From positions 372,001 through 436,000 of the forward strand of contig OZ244944.1 in NCBI GenBank assembly GCA_965222335.1: a stretch of 64,000 nt of DNA. The letters are read 5' to 3'. Position numbers and translations under genes: made by a program. Of the stretch, positions 7,458 to 15,224 are shown one piece after another (within the stretch, counting starts at the first letter, position 1; the number at the start of each line of letters is the position of its first letter). The notes under the pieces were generated by a model. The model made no database searches. It was not told the origin of the DNA and saw nothing but the letters and a program-made list of their open reading frames with translations. This stretch comes from G965222335 sp965222335. GTDB taxonomy: Bacteria > Pseudomonadota > Gammaproteobacteria > Pseudomonadales > Halieaceae.

Positions 7458-8990
7458 TCAACGGCCGTCCGGATCCGGATCCGTGGCGACCACGCCCTCG
7501 ACCACACGGTCTTCGGAATCGCCGGCGGAATCCTGGAAGCGTCGTTTCCAGATGTCGAGGCGCCGCAGGCGGCGGCGCCGCGCGATCCAGAGGGATAGCA
7601 CGGTCACCGCGGTGACCACCGACGCCACGACCAGCAGGGGTGTCCTCAGGCTGGCCTCGGGAATGTTCGCCGGGCGGGTGCTGATCGCGGAACTCTGGGC
7701 ATCGTCGATCACTTCCACATACATGGGTAATTCCCGGCGCAGGGTCTTGCCATTGACTCGCGCCACCAGCTGATAGCGGCCACCGCGCGCAAATGGCGGG
7801 ACGCTCACCCGGTACTCTCCCGTGGCCGGCACCGGGTAGCGTCCGCTCACCGGCAACACCCGGCTCTCGCCCCCGGGCCCGATGATTTCGAGGCTGATAT
7901 CAAACAACGCCAGTAACTCGGGGTCAGTGACGACCTCACCCTCGTTGCGCAGCAGGATGCCGACCTCACTGGCGCGGTCAGCCGGGATACTGTTGGGCAG
8001 CGGATCGACCTCGAGTTGCAGGTCGGCGATGACCGTGACCCGGACCCGGGCCCCGGGCGGCGCCTCCAGCTGCCAGGCACCTGGCGCCGGGCTGCGCACC
8101 GTCACCAGGGCGAAGCGATCGGTCCTGAACCAGTCCACGCCCTCGACATCGACCTCTGGCCGCAGGCTGCTCCCAGCGGGCGTAAACAGGCCCACCTGTG
8201 GCGAACCGCCGCCGGCGAGAAAGATCAGCGCGGTAAACTCCTCGATACTGTCATCGACCACAAAACGGCTGTCGGCGATGGGCACCCGCGCGGCGGGCGC
8301 GACCATCTCCAGGGACTGCACGAATATCGTGGTGAGATCCTCCGCTGTCAGCGCCTGCTCGGCAATGCCCGCGGTCTGCTCCGCGAGATCGCGCAAAAAG
8401 GGCCAGTCCGCTTCGCCCGAGAGCGCAATCGTGTGCACCGGTATGCCGGTGCCGCCCAGGCGCGGCGCGGTCTCGGCAAGCAACTTGCGCGCCGCGTTGG
8501 CGTTGGCCATGGGCGACGGGGACACGTCCACCTTGCCGTCTGTCAGCAGGACAATACTGCTGCGATAGGCCGGGTCCATACTGCCGAGGTCGTAGGTCGC
8601 CGCCGCCAGCGCGGCGGGAATATTGGTGCGCTGGCCGGAGTTGTCGATCCGTGCCACGGCGTCGCGCGCCTGCTGCCGCCAGGCCGCGTCCACCTCCTGG
8701 TGCGGCACCAGCACCTCCACCGACTCACCAAAAGTCCACACCCCCGCACGGGCGCCATCGGGAAGCAGACGCACAATGAGTTCCAGCGCCGGCTCGCGCA
8801 GGTTGTCCGGGTCCGACTGTTTCATGCTGCCGGAAATATCGATCAGCAGGCGCAGATCGGGTTTCAGCCCGCGGCCGGCAAGCGGATCCCCCAGGGCGCC
8901 GCCGGCAACAAGGAGCAGGCAGAGCGACAGGCCGGCGCTCAACAGGCACCACGCCGGCGAACGGTCGCGGAATTGGCCGCCCACGTACAC
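7458..8990 (-). CDS. Membrane VWA-domain protein with signal sequence and C-terminal helix
   Basis: A 510-residue protein starting at GTG. An N-terminal hydrophobic segment (LLSAGLSLCLLLVAGGALG) is a signal peptide or anchor. A VWA domain follows with an intact metal site (LLIDISGSMKQSDPDN at about residues 48-63, with TDGK further on). A beta-rich region comes next, then a single membrane helix near residues 445-465 (LLVVASVVTAVTVLSLWIA) and a short basic, then acidic, cytoplasmic tail. The VWA domain is therefore predicted to be periplasmic. It sits between a small membrane protein (2-bp gap) and the MoxR-type ATPase (72-bp gap), so the tail may contact that ATPase. Function unknown. Confidence 0.8.
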   Translation of the reverse strand: MYVGGQFRDRSPAWCLLSAGLSLCLLLVAGGALGDPLAGRGLKPDLRLLIDISGSMKQSDPDNLREPALELIVRLLPDGARAGVWTFGESVEVLVPHQEVDAAWRQQARDAVARIDNSGQRTNIPAALAAATYDLGSMDPAYRSSIVLLTDGKVDVSPSPMANANAARKLLAETAPRLGGTGIPVHTIALSGEADWPFLRDLAEQTAGIAEQALTAEDLTTIFVQSLEMVAPAARVPIADSRFVVDDSIEEFTALIFLAGGGSPQVGLFTPAGSSLRPEVDVEGVDWFRTDRFALVTVRSPAPGAWQLEAPPGARVRVTVIADLQLEVDPLPNSIPADRASEVGILLRNEGEVVTDPELLALFDISLEIIGPGGESRVLPVSGRYPVPATGEYRVSVPPFARGGRYQLVARVNGKTLRRELPMYVEVIDDAQSSAISTRPANIPEASLRTPLLVVASVVTAVTVLSLWIARRRRLRRLDIWKRRFQDSAGDSEDRVVEGVVATDPDPDGR

Positions 8991-8992
8991 GT

Positions 8993-9358
8993 TCAGTCCG
9001 CAGCCTCTTCCCGCGATTCCTGCCCCGGCCGGTGGCGGAGCACGGTCAGGCCCAGCAGCAGGGACAGGAACAGCGCTGCGCCCAGCATGAATGCCAGCGG
9101 GCGCAGGGCATGTTCCGCCGCCGCCTGATCAACGGTCATCCACTGAAACGCCGCGACAATCACAGCCGGCGCGAGCGTATCCACGCCCGCTTCCGGATAG
9201 GCCGGCGTGAGCAACAGGGCCGCGCCCGTCAACACCACAAATCCAATCCAGGCCGGTCGCCAGTGCCGGCGCAGCCACCAGGCGAGGGCCAGTAAAGCCA
9301 GCGTGCCGGCGGCGAGATAGACCACCATCGCCAGCTGGTAGGCGCTTTGACTCAGCAC
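8993..9358 (-). CDS. Hypothetical small multi-spanning membrane protein
   Basis: A 121-residue protein starting at GTG, with about four hydrophobic helices: near residues 8-28 (LAMVVYLAAGTLALLALAWWL), 35-50, 60-70 and 88-110 (LAFMLGAALFLSLLLGLTVL). The C-terminus is charged. No enzymatic motif is visible. It lies 12 bp after ycgN and 2 bp before the membrane VWA gene, which suggests that it is a membrane partner of that VWA protein and not part of the RNA-processing genes upstream. Confidence 0.7.
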   Translation of the reverse strand: MLSQSAYQLAMVVYLAAGTLALLALAWWLRRHWRPAWIGFVVLTGAALLLTPAYPEAGVDTLAPAVIVAAFQWMTVDQAAAEHALRPLAFMLGAALFLSLLLGLTVLRHRPGQESREEAAD

Positions 9359-9370
9359 GACTCGGTCCTC

Positions 9371-9814
9371 CTACTCGATCCAGGTAATGATATGTTCGTC
9401 ATAGCCGTCCGGGTGCACGTGGTCTTCCGAAATGACCTGGCCGCGAACCGAAATGCCGGCCTCGTGGACGCTGTCCGGGTCTCCCGTCTCCAGGGGATGC
9501 CAGGCCGGCAGTGGCTTGCCATTGGCACGCAGCCGGTAAGCGCAGGTCGAGGGCAGCCAGGACAGCGCGGCGGCGTTGTCAGCGGCCAGTTGCACGCAAT
9601 CCGGGACCAGGCGTGCGCGGTTGGCGTAATCCTTACAGCGGCTGTTATCCGCATCCAGGTAACGACAGTGCACCCGCGTATAGAGCATTTCGCCATTCTC
9701 TGCATCCTCGAGCTTGTGCAGGCAGCAGCGCCCGCAGCCGTCGCACAGGGCCTCCCACTGCGCGGTATCCAGCTCCGCCAGGGACAATCTGTTCCACCAC
9801 TCAGTCACCGGCAC
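9371..9814 (-). CDS. ycgN: YcgN/UPF0260 cysteine-cluster protein
   Basis: A 147-residue cytoplasmic protein with the conserved zinc- or iron-type cysteine cluster CDGCGRCCLHK at about residues 24-34. Further cysteines lie in HCRYLDADNSRCKDY, in LVPDCVQL and in PSTCAYR. The length and motif order match the UPF0260/YcgN family; its biochemical role is not established. It overlaps the 3' end of ycgL by 14 bp, so the pair is translationally linked, as in other gammaproteobacteria. Confidence 0.9.
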   Translation of the reverse strand: MPVTEWWNRLSLAELDTAQWEALCDGCGRCCLHKLEDAENGEMLYTRVHCRYLDADNSRCKDYANRARLVPDCVQLAADNAAALSWLPSTCAYRLRANGKPLPAWHPLETGDPDSVHEAGISVRGQVISEDHVHPDGYDEHIITWIE

Positions 9815-10073
9815 TTTCCCGCCGCCTGAGTTCCGTCTCGCTGGGCGGCATCTGCAGGTAGAAACCCTGCTCTTCTATTTTTGCCAGTACCTCAGCGGCG
9901 TTGGCTCGCGCCAGTTTGCGCTCGGGATCCAGCATCAGCACCATCACGGACCTCGGGTCGCCGAACTGTTGCAGCAGGGGCGCCGGTACCTCCGCCAGTC
10001 CCCGGGCCTTGTCCACGTAGAGGTACATTTCCGCCCGACGCGGGCTCGTGAAGATTTCACACAGCCGCTTCAC
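9801..10073 (-). CDS. ycgL: YcgL-domain protein
   Basis: A 90-residue protein with the YcgL signature: KRLCEIFTSPRRAEMYLYVDK near the start and EEQGFYLQMPPSE near the end. I chose the GTG at 10073, which overlaps the rnd stop codon as GTGA and gives the usual family start. An ATG three codons upstream (10082) is possible. YcgL is a small conserved protein encoded beside rnd in many Pseudomonas-like genomes; its function is unclear. Confidence 0.88.
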   Translation of the reverse strand: MKRLCEIFTSPRRAEMYLYVDKARGLAEVPAPLLQQFGDPRSVMVLMLDPERKLARANAAEVLAKIEEQGFYLQMPPSETELRRRESAGD

Positions 10074-11182
10074 GCCAGCCACTCCCGCAACGCGGCACGC
10101 AGGGGCTGAATGGCATGCTCGTCGCGCCAGCCTGACCAGTGCGCCGGCGGCGTGAGCGCGTGGCCCTGGGCCTCGCGCAGCAGCGCCTCATAGTCCCTGC
10201 CCTGCACCAGTGCCTCGGGCGCCATATCCAGGGCCTCGGCGATCTCGCGCGCGCGTTTCTTGAGCCGCTTGACCAGCTCTCGTTCACGCGCGCTGAGGGG
10301 TGCTGGCAGGGGGTCTGGCGGTGTCGCACCGCTGGCGGCGTGCTGCGCCAGTACCGCCAGGATGGCGTCCGTATAACGACGCGCGGCGGGCGGTGGCAAC
10401 TCCACCGCAGAGCGCAGCTGGTTGCGGTCCCGCGGGCGCGCCTGGGCGATAGCCAGGCAGGCCTGGTCATCGATGATCCAGCTCCGGGGCTTGTCCCGAT
10501 CGCGCGCGGTCTGCTCGCGCCACTCGCTCAGGGCCACCAGGGCCGCCAGGGCATCCGGGTCCAGTTTCCAGGCGGATTTGATCCGCGGATAATAGGGGCC
10601 CGCGCCCTGCTCCATCGCCGCCACCGCGGTCTCTCCGTCCGCCAGGACCCAGTTCAGGCGCGACCGGTCCTCGCACTGCTCGCGCAGGACGCGATACACC
10701 TGCAGCAGGTAGACCACGTCCTGGGCCGCGTACTCGCACTGCGCCGGGCTCAGGGGCCGCTGCAGCCAGTCGGAGCGGGTCTCGTCTTTGGGCAGGTCCA
10801 CCTCGCAAATCTGCTGTACCAGGGCGCGGTATCCCAGGCCAAAACCGCGGTTGACCAGTGCTGCGGCGCGCTGGGTGTCGAACAGCGGGCGCGGCAGCAC
10901 CCCCAGCCAGCGGTTGAACACTTCCAGGTCCTCACTCGGGGAGTGCAGCACCTTGACCATACCGGGCTCGCTCATCAGGGCGCGCAGCGGGTCGAGGTTG
11001 TCGATCGCGAGCGGGTCGACCAGCCAGGCCTCGCTGCCAAAACACAGCTGCAGCAGCGCCACCTGGGGGTAAAAGGTATTTCGACGCATGAATTCAGTAT
11101 CCACGGCCACTGCCGGCGCCTGCGCGTTATCCAGCAGCAGCGCCTGCAGCGCCGCATCGTCATCTATCAGTTGCCAGTCCAT
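10070..11182 (-). CDS. rnd: Ribonuclease D
   Basis: A 370-residue 3'-5' exoribonuclease that trims tRNA 3' ends. The DEDD exonuclease motifs are present: VAVDTEFMRRNTFYPQ (D and E of Exo I, about residues 25-40), LHSPSEDLEVF (Exo II), and ARYLL-type positions in YAAQDVVYLLQVY (Exo III). An HRDC domain follows at about residues 215-290 (LSEWREQTARDRDKPRSWII). The start codon shares one base with the recR stop (TAATG), and the stop overlaps the ycgL GTG, so translation is tightly coupled across recR-rnd-ycgL. Confidence 0.95.
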   Translation of the reverse strand: MDWQLIDDDAALQALLLDNAQAPAVAVDTEFMRRNTFYPQVALLQLCFGSEAWLVDPLAIDNLDPLRALMSEPGMVKVLHSPSEDLEVFNRWLGVLPRPLFDTQRAAALVNRGFGLGYRALVQQICEVDLPKDETRSDWLQRPLSPAQCEYAAQDVVYLLQVYRVLREQCEDRSRLNWVLADGETAVAAMEQGAGPYYPRIKSAWKLDPDALAALVALSEWREQTARDRDKPRSWIIDDQACLAIAQARPRDRNQLRSAVELPPPAARRYTDAILAVLAQHAASGATPPDPLPAPLSARERELVKRLKKRAREIAEALDMAPEALVQGRDYEALLREAQGHALTPPAHWSGWRDEHAIQPLRAALREWLA

Positions 11183-11790
11183 TACTGCTCCACTGTGCGC
11201 CGACCGCTGAAGGCATGTGCCAGGGTGGAGCCGTCGACGTACTCCAGCTCGCCGCCCAGGGGAACCCCGTGGGCAATGCGTGAAACGCGGATGCCGCGAG
11301 GAACCAGCATCTCTGTCAGGTAGTAGGCGGTAGCCTCGCCCTCGACCGTGGGATTGGTGGCGAGAATGACCTCGTTGATACCCTCCTCCAGCACGCGCTG
11401 CTGAAAGCGGTCCAGGCCGATCTGGGCGGGGCCCACACCATCAATCGGCGAGAGATGGCCCATCAGCACAAAGTAAAGGCCCCGGTAGCTGCCGCTCATC
11501 TCCACCGCCAGCACATCCGCAGGCGTCTCCACCACGCAGATCAGGCTGTGGTCACGCCGGGTGTCAGTACAGATTTCGCAGATCTCGAGCTCGGTGAAGT
11601 TGCGGCAGCGCTGGCAGTGATCGACGCGCGCCACGGCGTGGCTGAGCGCTTCCGCCAGGGCCGTGGCGCCCTCGCGATCCCGCTCCAGTAAGTGCAGCAT
11701 CATGCGCTGGGCGGACTTGGGGCCCACCCCGGGCAGACAGCGCAGGGCCTCGATCAGGTCGATGATGGCAGGGCTGAATTTCATGCTCAA
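11182..11790 (-). CDS. recR: Recombination mediator protein RecR
   Basis: A 202-residue protein of the RecFOR pathway that helps RecO load RecA onto single-stranded DNA. It shows the helix-hairpin-helix LRCLPGVGPKSAQRM, the four-cysteine zinc finger (CQRCRNFTELEICEIC, about residues 57-72) and the Toprim domain ending with IRVSRIAHGVPLGGELEYVD. It is encoded 7 bp after ybaB, in the common dnaX-ybaB-recR order. Length and motifs are standard. Confidence 0.97.
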   Translation of the reverse strand: MSMKFSPAIIDLIEALRCLPGVGPKSAQRMMLHLLERDREGATALAEALSHAVARVDHCQRCRNFTELEICEICTDTRRDHSLICVVETPADVLAVEMSGSYRGLYFVLMGHLSPIDGVGPAQIGLDRFQQRVLEEGINEVILATNPTVEGEATAYYLTEMLVPRGIRVSRIAHGVPLGGELEYVDGSTLAHAFSGRRTVEQ

Positions 11791-11797
11791 AGCCGGC

Positions 11798-12121
11798 TCA
11801 GAACGGCATCTTGAAACCGCCGGGCAGATCCAGCCCGGCTGTCAGGCCGGCCATGGCCTCCTTGTTCTGGGCTTCAACCCGGCGCACGGCATCGTTCACC
11901 GCGGCTGCCAACAGGTCCTCAAGGACATCTTTTTCTTCGCGGAAGACGCTGTCATCGATCGATACCTGGCGCACGTCATGGCGGCCGTTCATGGTCACCC
12001 GCACCAGACCTGCGGCGGCTTCACCGGTCACCTCCGCCTGGGCGAGTTCTGCCTGTTTTTCCTGCAGCTGCGCCTGCATTTTCTGCGCCTGCTGCATCAG
12101 GTCTGACAAATTGCCTTTCAT
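11798..12121 (-). CDS. ybaB: YbaB/EbfC nucleoid-associated protein
   Basis: A 107-residue DNA-binding protein. The N-terminal coiled helix (LSDLMQQAQKMQAQLQEKQAELA) and the central GEAAAGLVRVTMNGRHDVRQVSID are characteristic of the family, whose dimers bind duplex DNA like tweezers. It lies 9 bp after dnaX and 7 bp before recR, so it is part of the dnaX operon. Confidence 0.95.
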   Translation of the reverse strand: MKGNLSDLMQQAQKMQAQLQEKQAELAQAEVTGEAAAGLVRVTMNGRHDVRQVSIDDSVFREEKDVLEDLLAAAVNDAVRRVEAQNKEAMAGLTAGLDLPGGFKMPF

Positions 12122-12130
12122 GGGGATTCC

Positions 12131-13780
12131 TCAGGAGTCCAATGGAATGATGGAGCTGCGATCCAGCTCACCGTCAAATCGCTCCAGCAGATGCTGGAGC
12201 ACGGGATCGCCCTCAATGGCGACGACGGCTTCCGCCTGGCGTTCCGCCGCGAGGCGCAGTTGCCGCCGGGCCGGGGTTTCACCCTGTACGGTGCCAGCCT
12301 CGATGGTCACTGACAGCGGGGTATCAAAATAGTTTTGCAGTGCCAGGCGCAGCTTGTCCTGGTGCGAGCTGTTGAATAAGGAGGCGTTCGCCTCGTCCAG
12401 CACAAACTGCAGGTGACCATCGGCTACCGCGCGCAGCTCACAGTGTGATGCGATGTTGTAGACGATGCCTACCAGGCCGAGTTGTTCCAGCAGCTGCGCC
12501 CAGCCCTCTGGACCCAGACTGGCCAGGGCATCTGCATCCGCGGCGCCTCGCGCCTCGGGCTCAGGAGACTTTTTTGCCGGAGCACCGACCTCCCCCACGG
12601 CCTGCGCTGGGGCGGCCCGCGCCAGGGGTTTTGCCGCCGTGGCGGCGATATCGCCTCCACCGCCGGATGCCGCTCCCGCACCGGGCTCAAACACAACCGC
12701 TGGACGGAAGGCCAGCATGCGCAGGAGAATCATCTCGAAGCCGCTGCGGGGATCCGCGGCCAGGGGCAGGTCACGCTTGCCGTTGATCGCCATCTGGTAG
12801 AAAAGCTGGGCGTCTTCAGCGGTCATGGCCGCTGCAAGTTCGCGGACCCGCTCGGCATCGCCCCAGGTGTTGTCCACGGCATCGGGCACCGCCTGCGCTA
12901 TGGCCACCCGGTGCAGCAGGGAGATCAACTCGTCCGCGCCGGCGGCAAAATCGGGGGCGTGCTCCGCCATCCTGCCGGCCACCGCCAGCACCTCTGCGGG
13001 GTCGCCCGCGACCACTGCCTCCAGTACCTGGAAGACGAAGCCCAGGTCCACCGTCCCCAGCATGCGGCGCACGTCTTCCTCGCTGAGTGACCCCGCGCCG
13101 AAGGCAATGGCCTGGTCCGTAAGGCTGAGCGCATCGCGCATACTACCCGCCGCGGCACGCCCCAGCAGCCACAGGGCTGGCTCCTCGTAGCCGACAGATT
13201 CCTGGTCCAGCACGTGCTTGAGGTGGCCCACGACCTGCTCCGGGGGCATGTTCTTCAGGTTGAACTGCAGGCAGCGTGACAGGATGGTGGCCGGCAGTTT
13301 CTGTGGGTCGGTGGTGGCGAGCAGGAACTTGACGTGGGGCGGTGGCTCTTCCAGGGTCTTGAGCAGCGCGTTGAAGCTGTGATTGGACAGCATGTGCACC
13401 TCGTCAATCAGGTACACCTTGTAGCGGGCGTGGGTAGGCGCGTACTGCACGTTCTCCAGCAGCTCGCGGGTGTCCTCCACCTTGGTACGCGATGCCGCAT
13501 CGACCTCGAGCAGGTCAACGCTGCGCCCCTCGGCGATCTCACGGCAGGACACACACTCGCCGCACGGCACGGAGCTGACGCCCTGCTCGCAATTGAGGCA
13601 CTTGGCAAGGATGCGCGCGATCGTGGTCTTGCCTACACCCCGGGTGCCGGTAAACAGGTAGGCGTGGTGCAGGCGGTCATTGTCCAGCGCATTCACCAGC
13701 GCCTGCAACACGTGCTCCTGACCGACCAGTTCGCGAAAGCTCTTGGGCCGCCATTTGCGCGCGAGTGCCAGATAGGACAT
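12131..13780 (-). CDS. dnaX: DNA polymerase III subunit tau/gamma
   Basis: A 549-residue clamp-loader ATPase (tau). The Walker A motif is GTRGVGKT at residues 45-52. Zinc cysteines follow in CLNCEQGVSSVPCGECVSC, Walker B is LIDEVHMLS, and sensor/SRC motifs are in TTDPQKLPATILSRC. The collar domain ends near residue 370. An alanine/proline linker then leads to the C-terminal domain (about 420-549) that contacts polymerase and helicase. A -1 frameshift signal at codons 402-404 would also yield a 406-residue gamma form. It heads the ybaB-recR-rnd operon. The SRP RNA gene lies about 90 bp upstream. Confidence 0.96.
   Translation of the reverse strand: MSYLALARKWRPKSFRELVGQEHVLQALVNALDNDRLHHAYLFTGTRGVGKTTIARILAKCLNCEQGVSSVPCGECVSCREIAEGRSVDLLEVDAASRTKVEDTRELLENVQYAPTHARYKVYLIDEVHMLSNHSFNALLKTLEEPPPHVKFLLATTDPQKLPATILSRCLQFNLKNMPPEQVVGHLKHVLDQESVGYEEPALWLLGRAAAGSMRDALSLTDQAIAFGAGSLSEEDVRRMLGTVDLGFVFQVLEAVVAGDPAEVLAVAGRMAEHAPDFAAGADELISLLHRVAIAQAVPDAVDNTWGDAERVRELAAAMTAEDAQLFYQMAINGKRDLPLAADPRSGFEMILLRMLAFRPAVVFEPGAGAASGGGGDIAATAAKPLARAAPAQAVGEVGAPAKKSPEPEARGAADADALASLGPEGWAQLLEQLGLVGIVYNIASHCELRAVADGHLQFVLDEANASLFNSSHQDKLRLALQNYFDTPLSVTIEAGTVQGETPARRQLRLAAERQAEAVVAIEGDPVLQHLLERFDGELDRSSIIPLDS
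12538..12596 (-). promoter_or_regulatory. Programmed -1 ribosomal frameshift signal in dnaX
   Basis: The heptamer A AAA AAG (12575-12569) is in the correct phase: codons GCA AAA AAG, residues 402-404 of tau. A shift of -1 gives GTC TCC and then TGA, ending a 406-residue gamma form with Val-Ser. A Shine-Dalgarno-like GGGGGAGGT (12596-12588) lies 12 nt upstream. Downstream, GGCGC-GAG-GCGCC (12554-12542) forms a hairpin extended by CCG/CGG across one mismatch, starting 10 nt after the heptamer. All three elements of the Escherichia coli dnaX signal are thus present. Frameshifting itself is inferred. Confidence 0.8.
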
Positions 13781-13868
13781 ACAGATTCGTGCCTTGCAGC
13801 AAAACCGCTAGGATACACCAGCCCGGTAACTGCCAAAAGGCGAGAGACACCTGTCGGGGAGATTTGGA

Positions 13869-13978
13869 GGCGACCCGAACAGCCACACCCCGGCACACGA
13901 GTCGGTAACTACCGTTGCTCCCTTCCGGGCCTGGCGGGTTTCACTACCTATCATTGCGGGGGGACCGCTCGGGCCACC
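13869..13978 (-). ncRNA. ffs: 4.5S RNA, bacterial signal recognition particle RNA
   Basis: The minus strand contains the conserved SRP domain IV core (CAGGCCCGGAAGGGAGCA, with the GGAA tetraloop) that binds Ffh. The ends pair fully: GGTGGCCCGA at the 5' end with TCGGGTCGCC at the 3' end, including G-U pairs. The inner arm has GTCCCCCCGCA facing TGCCGGGGTGTGG. This gives a single hairpin of about 110 nt, as in the small gammaproteobacterial form. With Ffh it targets nascent membrane proteins. Exact ends are my estimate from pairing. The 330-bp stretch between dnaX and the RND adaptor gene holds this gene and two divergent promoters, and no protein gene. Confidence 0.93.
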
Positions 13979-14008
13979 ATAGCGCACCGCAGATCACCGC
14001 GGCGGGCG

Positions 14009-14037
14009 CATTGTGGCGCAAAGCCCGGCGGCGTTCA
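14009..14037 (-). promoter_or_regulatory. Promoter of the SRP RNA gene
   Basis: On the minus strand TTGAAC (14037-14032) and CACAAT (14014-14009) are 17 bp apart. The predicted start lies about 24 nt before the mature 5' end, which agrees with the known 5' leader of 4.5S RNA that RNase P removes. The hexamers are moderate matches. Confidence 0.55.
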
Positions 14038-14048
14038 AGCGACTTCAC

Positions 14049-14076
14049 TTGACTCCAATGTTAGTTCGTCTAACAT
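14049..14076 (+). promoter_or_regulatory. Promoter of the RND operon with an overlapping TetR-type operator
   Basis: TTGACT (14049-14054) and TAACAT (14071-14076) are 16 bp apart. A perfect 7-bp inverted repeat, ATGTTAG-N5-CTAACAT (14058-14076), covers the spacer and the whole -10 box. The AATGT...ACATT pair at 14078-14098 repeats the half-site motif more loosely. A repressor bound here would block the promoter directly. The operon's third gene encodes a TetR regulator, the obvious candidate. The pattern is seen; the binding is inferred. Confidence 0.6.
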
Positions 14077-14110
14077 AAATGTAAGATTTTTTAACATTGA
14101 GCATTCTTCC

Positions 14111-15223
14111 ATGCAGGCCCCCAGCTTTTTGCGCGGCAGCGCCCCGGGTATTGTCGCCGCCCTGCTCCTTACCGCGGCACTGAGCGCCCTGCTGCGCTGG
14201 CACGCCACGGCGGAGGGGCATGGCGCGCGTGTCGAGGCCATGCCGGTCGCTGTCGCCACCTACCATGAACAACCCGCCTACCAGCGCCAGCGACGCTTTT
14301 TCGGCCTGGTGGAAGCCGCCCAGCGGGCAGACCTCGGCTTCGAGACCAGCGGCCAGCTCGCGACCATGGCGGTCGACGAGGGCAGCAGCGTGGAGGCCGG
14401 TGACCTGCTGGCCACCCTGGATGACCAGCGGCTGCAGGCCCAGCGCGCGGCGGCGGCGGCGGAACTGGCCACCCTGCAGGCAGACCTGGAGCTGGCTCGG
14501 CTCAAAGCCAAACGCCAGGAGGACCTGCAGGCCACCGGCGCGGTTTCCCGGGAGGCCTTCGACGAAACGCGCCTGCGGGCAAAGGCCCTGGGGGCCCAGC
14601 AGGACGCCGTCGCCGCCCAGCTGCGGCGGCTGGACATCGAGCTCGAAAAGCTGCAGCTGAAAGCACCCTTTGCCGGGGTCATCGCGGCGCGCTACCTTGA
14701 CCCGGGTACGATCGTCGCTGCCGGCAGCCCGGTCCTGCGCCTGATTCAATCCGGTGACCGGGAGGCGCACGTGGGCGTGACCCCGGAGCTTGCGGCCACG
14801 CTGCAGCCGGGCCAGTCCTACACCCTGCAGTGGCGCGAGCAGTCGCTATCGGCACAGCTGCGCTCAGTGCGCCCCGACGTGGATCCGGCGACGCGGGCGA
14901 CGATCGCGGTATTCACCCTGTCAGCGGGCACCGGCATCCTCGACGGTGAGACGGTCTCCCTGAACCTGTCGGACCGGGTAGAGAGCCGCGGGGGCTGGCT
15001 GCCATTGTCCGCTCTGCTCGAGGGACAGCGGGGAATCTGGAACGTACTGTTGCTCCAGCGCGAAGGCGAGCGCTACCAGACCCGCCGCGGGGTGGTCGAG
15101 GTCCTGGCAATCCAGGGCGATCGCGCCTACGTGCGCGGGACCCTCAGGGACGGCCAGCAGGTCGTGGGTGACGGCCTCCACCGGATCGCCGCAGGGGCGG
15201 TGGTCACGCCCCTGGAGTCCTGA
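14111..15223 (+). CDS. RND efflux system periplasmic adaptor subunit
   Basis: A 370-residue membrane fusion protein of the HlyD/AcrA type. An N-terminal hydrophobic anchor (APGIVAALLLTAALSALL) is followed by a biotinyl-lipoyl half (GFETSGQLATMAVDEGSSVEAGDLLATLD). A helical hairpin of about 75 residues comes next, then the second lipoyl half (KAPFAGVIAARYLDPGTIVAAGSPVL) and beta-barrel/membrane-proximal domains. There is no lipobox, so it is probably held by an uncleaved N-terminal helix. The frame stays open far upstream, but the ATG at 14111 is the first start after the promoter and gives the usual N-terminus. The permease GTG follows after one base. Confidence 0.92.
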   Translation: MQAPSFLRGSAPGIVAALLLTAALSALLRWHATAEGHGARVEAMPVAVATYHEQPAYQRQRRFFGLVEAAQRADLGFETSGQLATMAVDEGSSVEAGDLLATLDDQRLQAQRAAAAAELATLQADLELARLKAKRQEDLQATGAVSREAFDETRLRAKALGAQQDAVAAQLRRLDIELEKLQLKAPFAGVIAARYLDPGTIVAAGSPVLRLIQSGDREAHVGVTPELAATLQPGQSYTLQWREQSLSAQLRSVRPDVDPATRATIAVFTLSAGTGILDGETVSLNLSDRVESRGGWLPLSALLEGQRGIWNVLLLQREGERYQTRRGVVEVLAIQGDRAYVRGTLRDGQQVVGDGLHRIAAGAVVTPLES

Positions 15224-15224
15224 C

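Noticed and set aside
13334..14110. Upstream extension of the RND adaptor frame through ffs and into dnaX
   Set aside because: It overlaps the SRP RNA gene and dnaX, and the signal-anchor start at 14111 lies right after the promoter.
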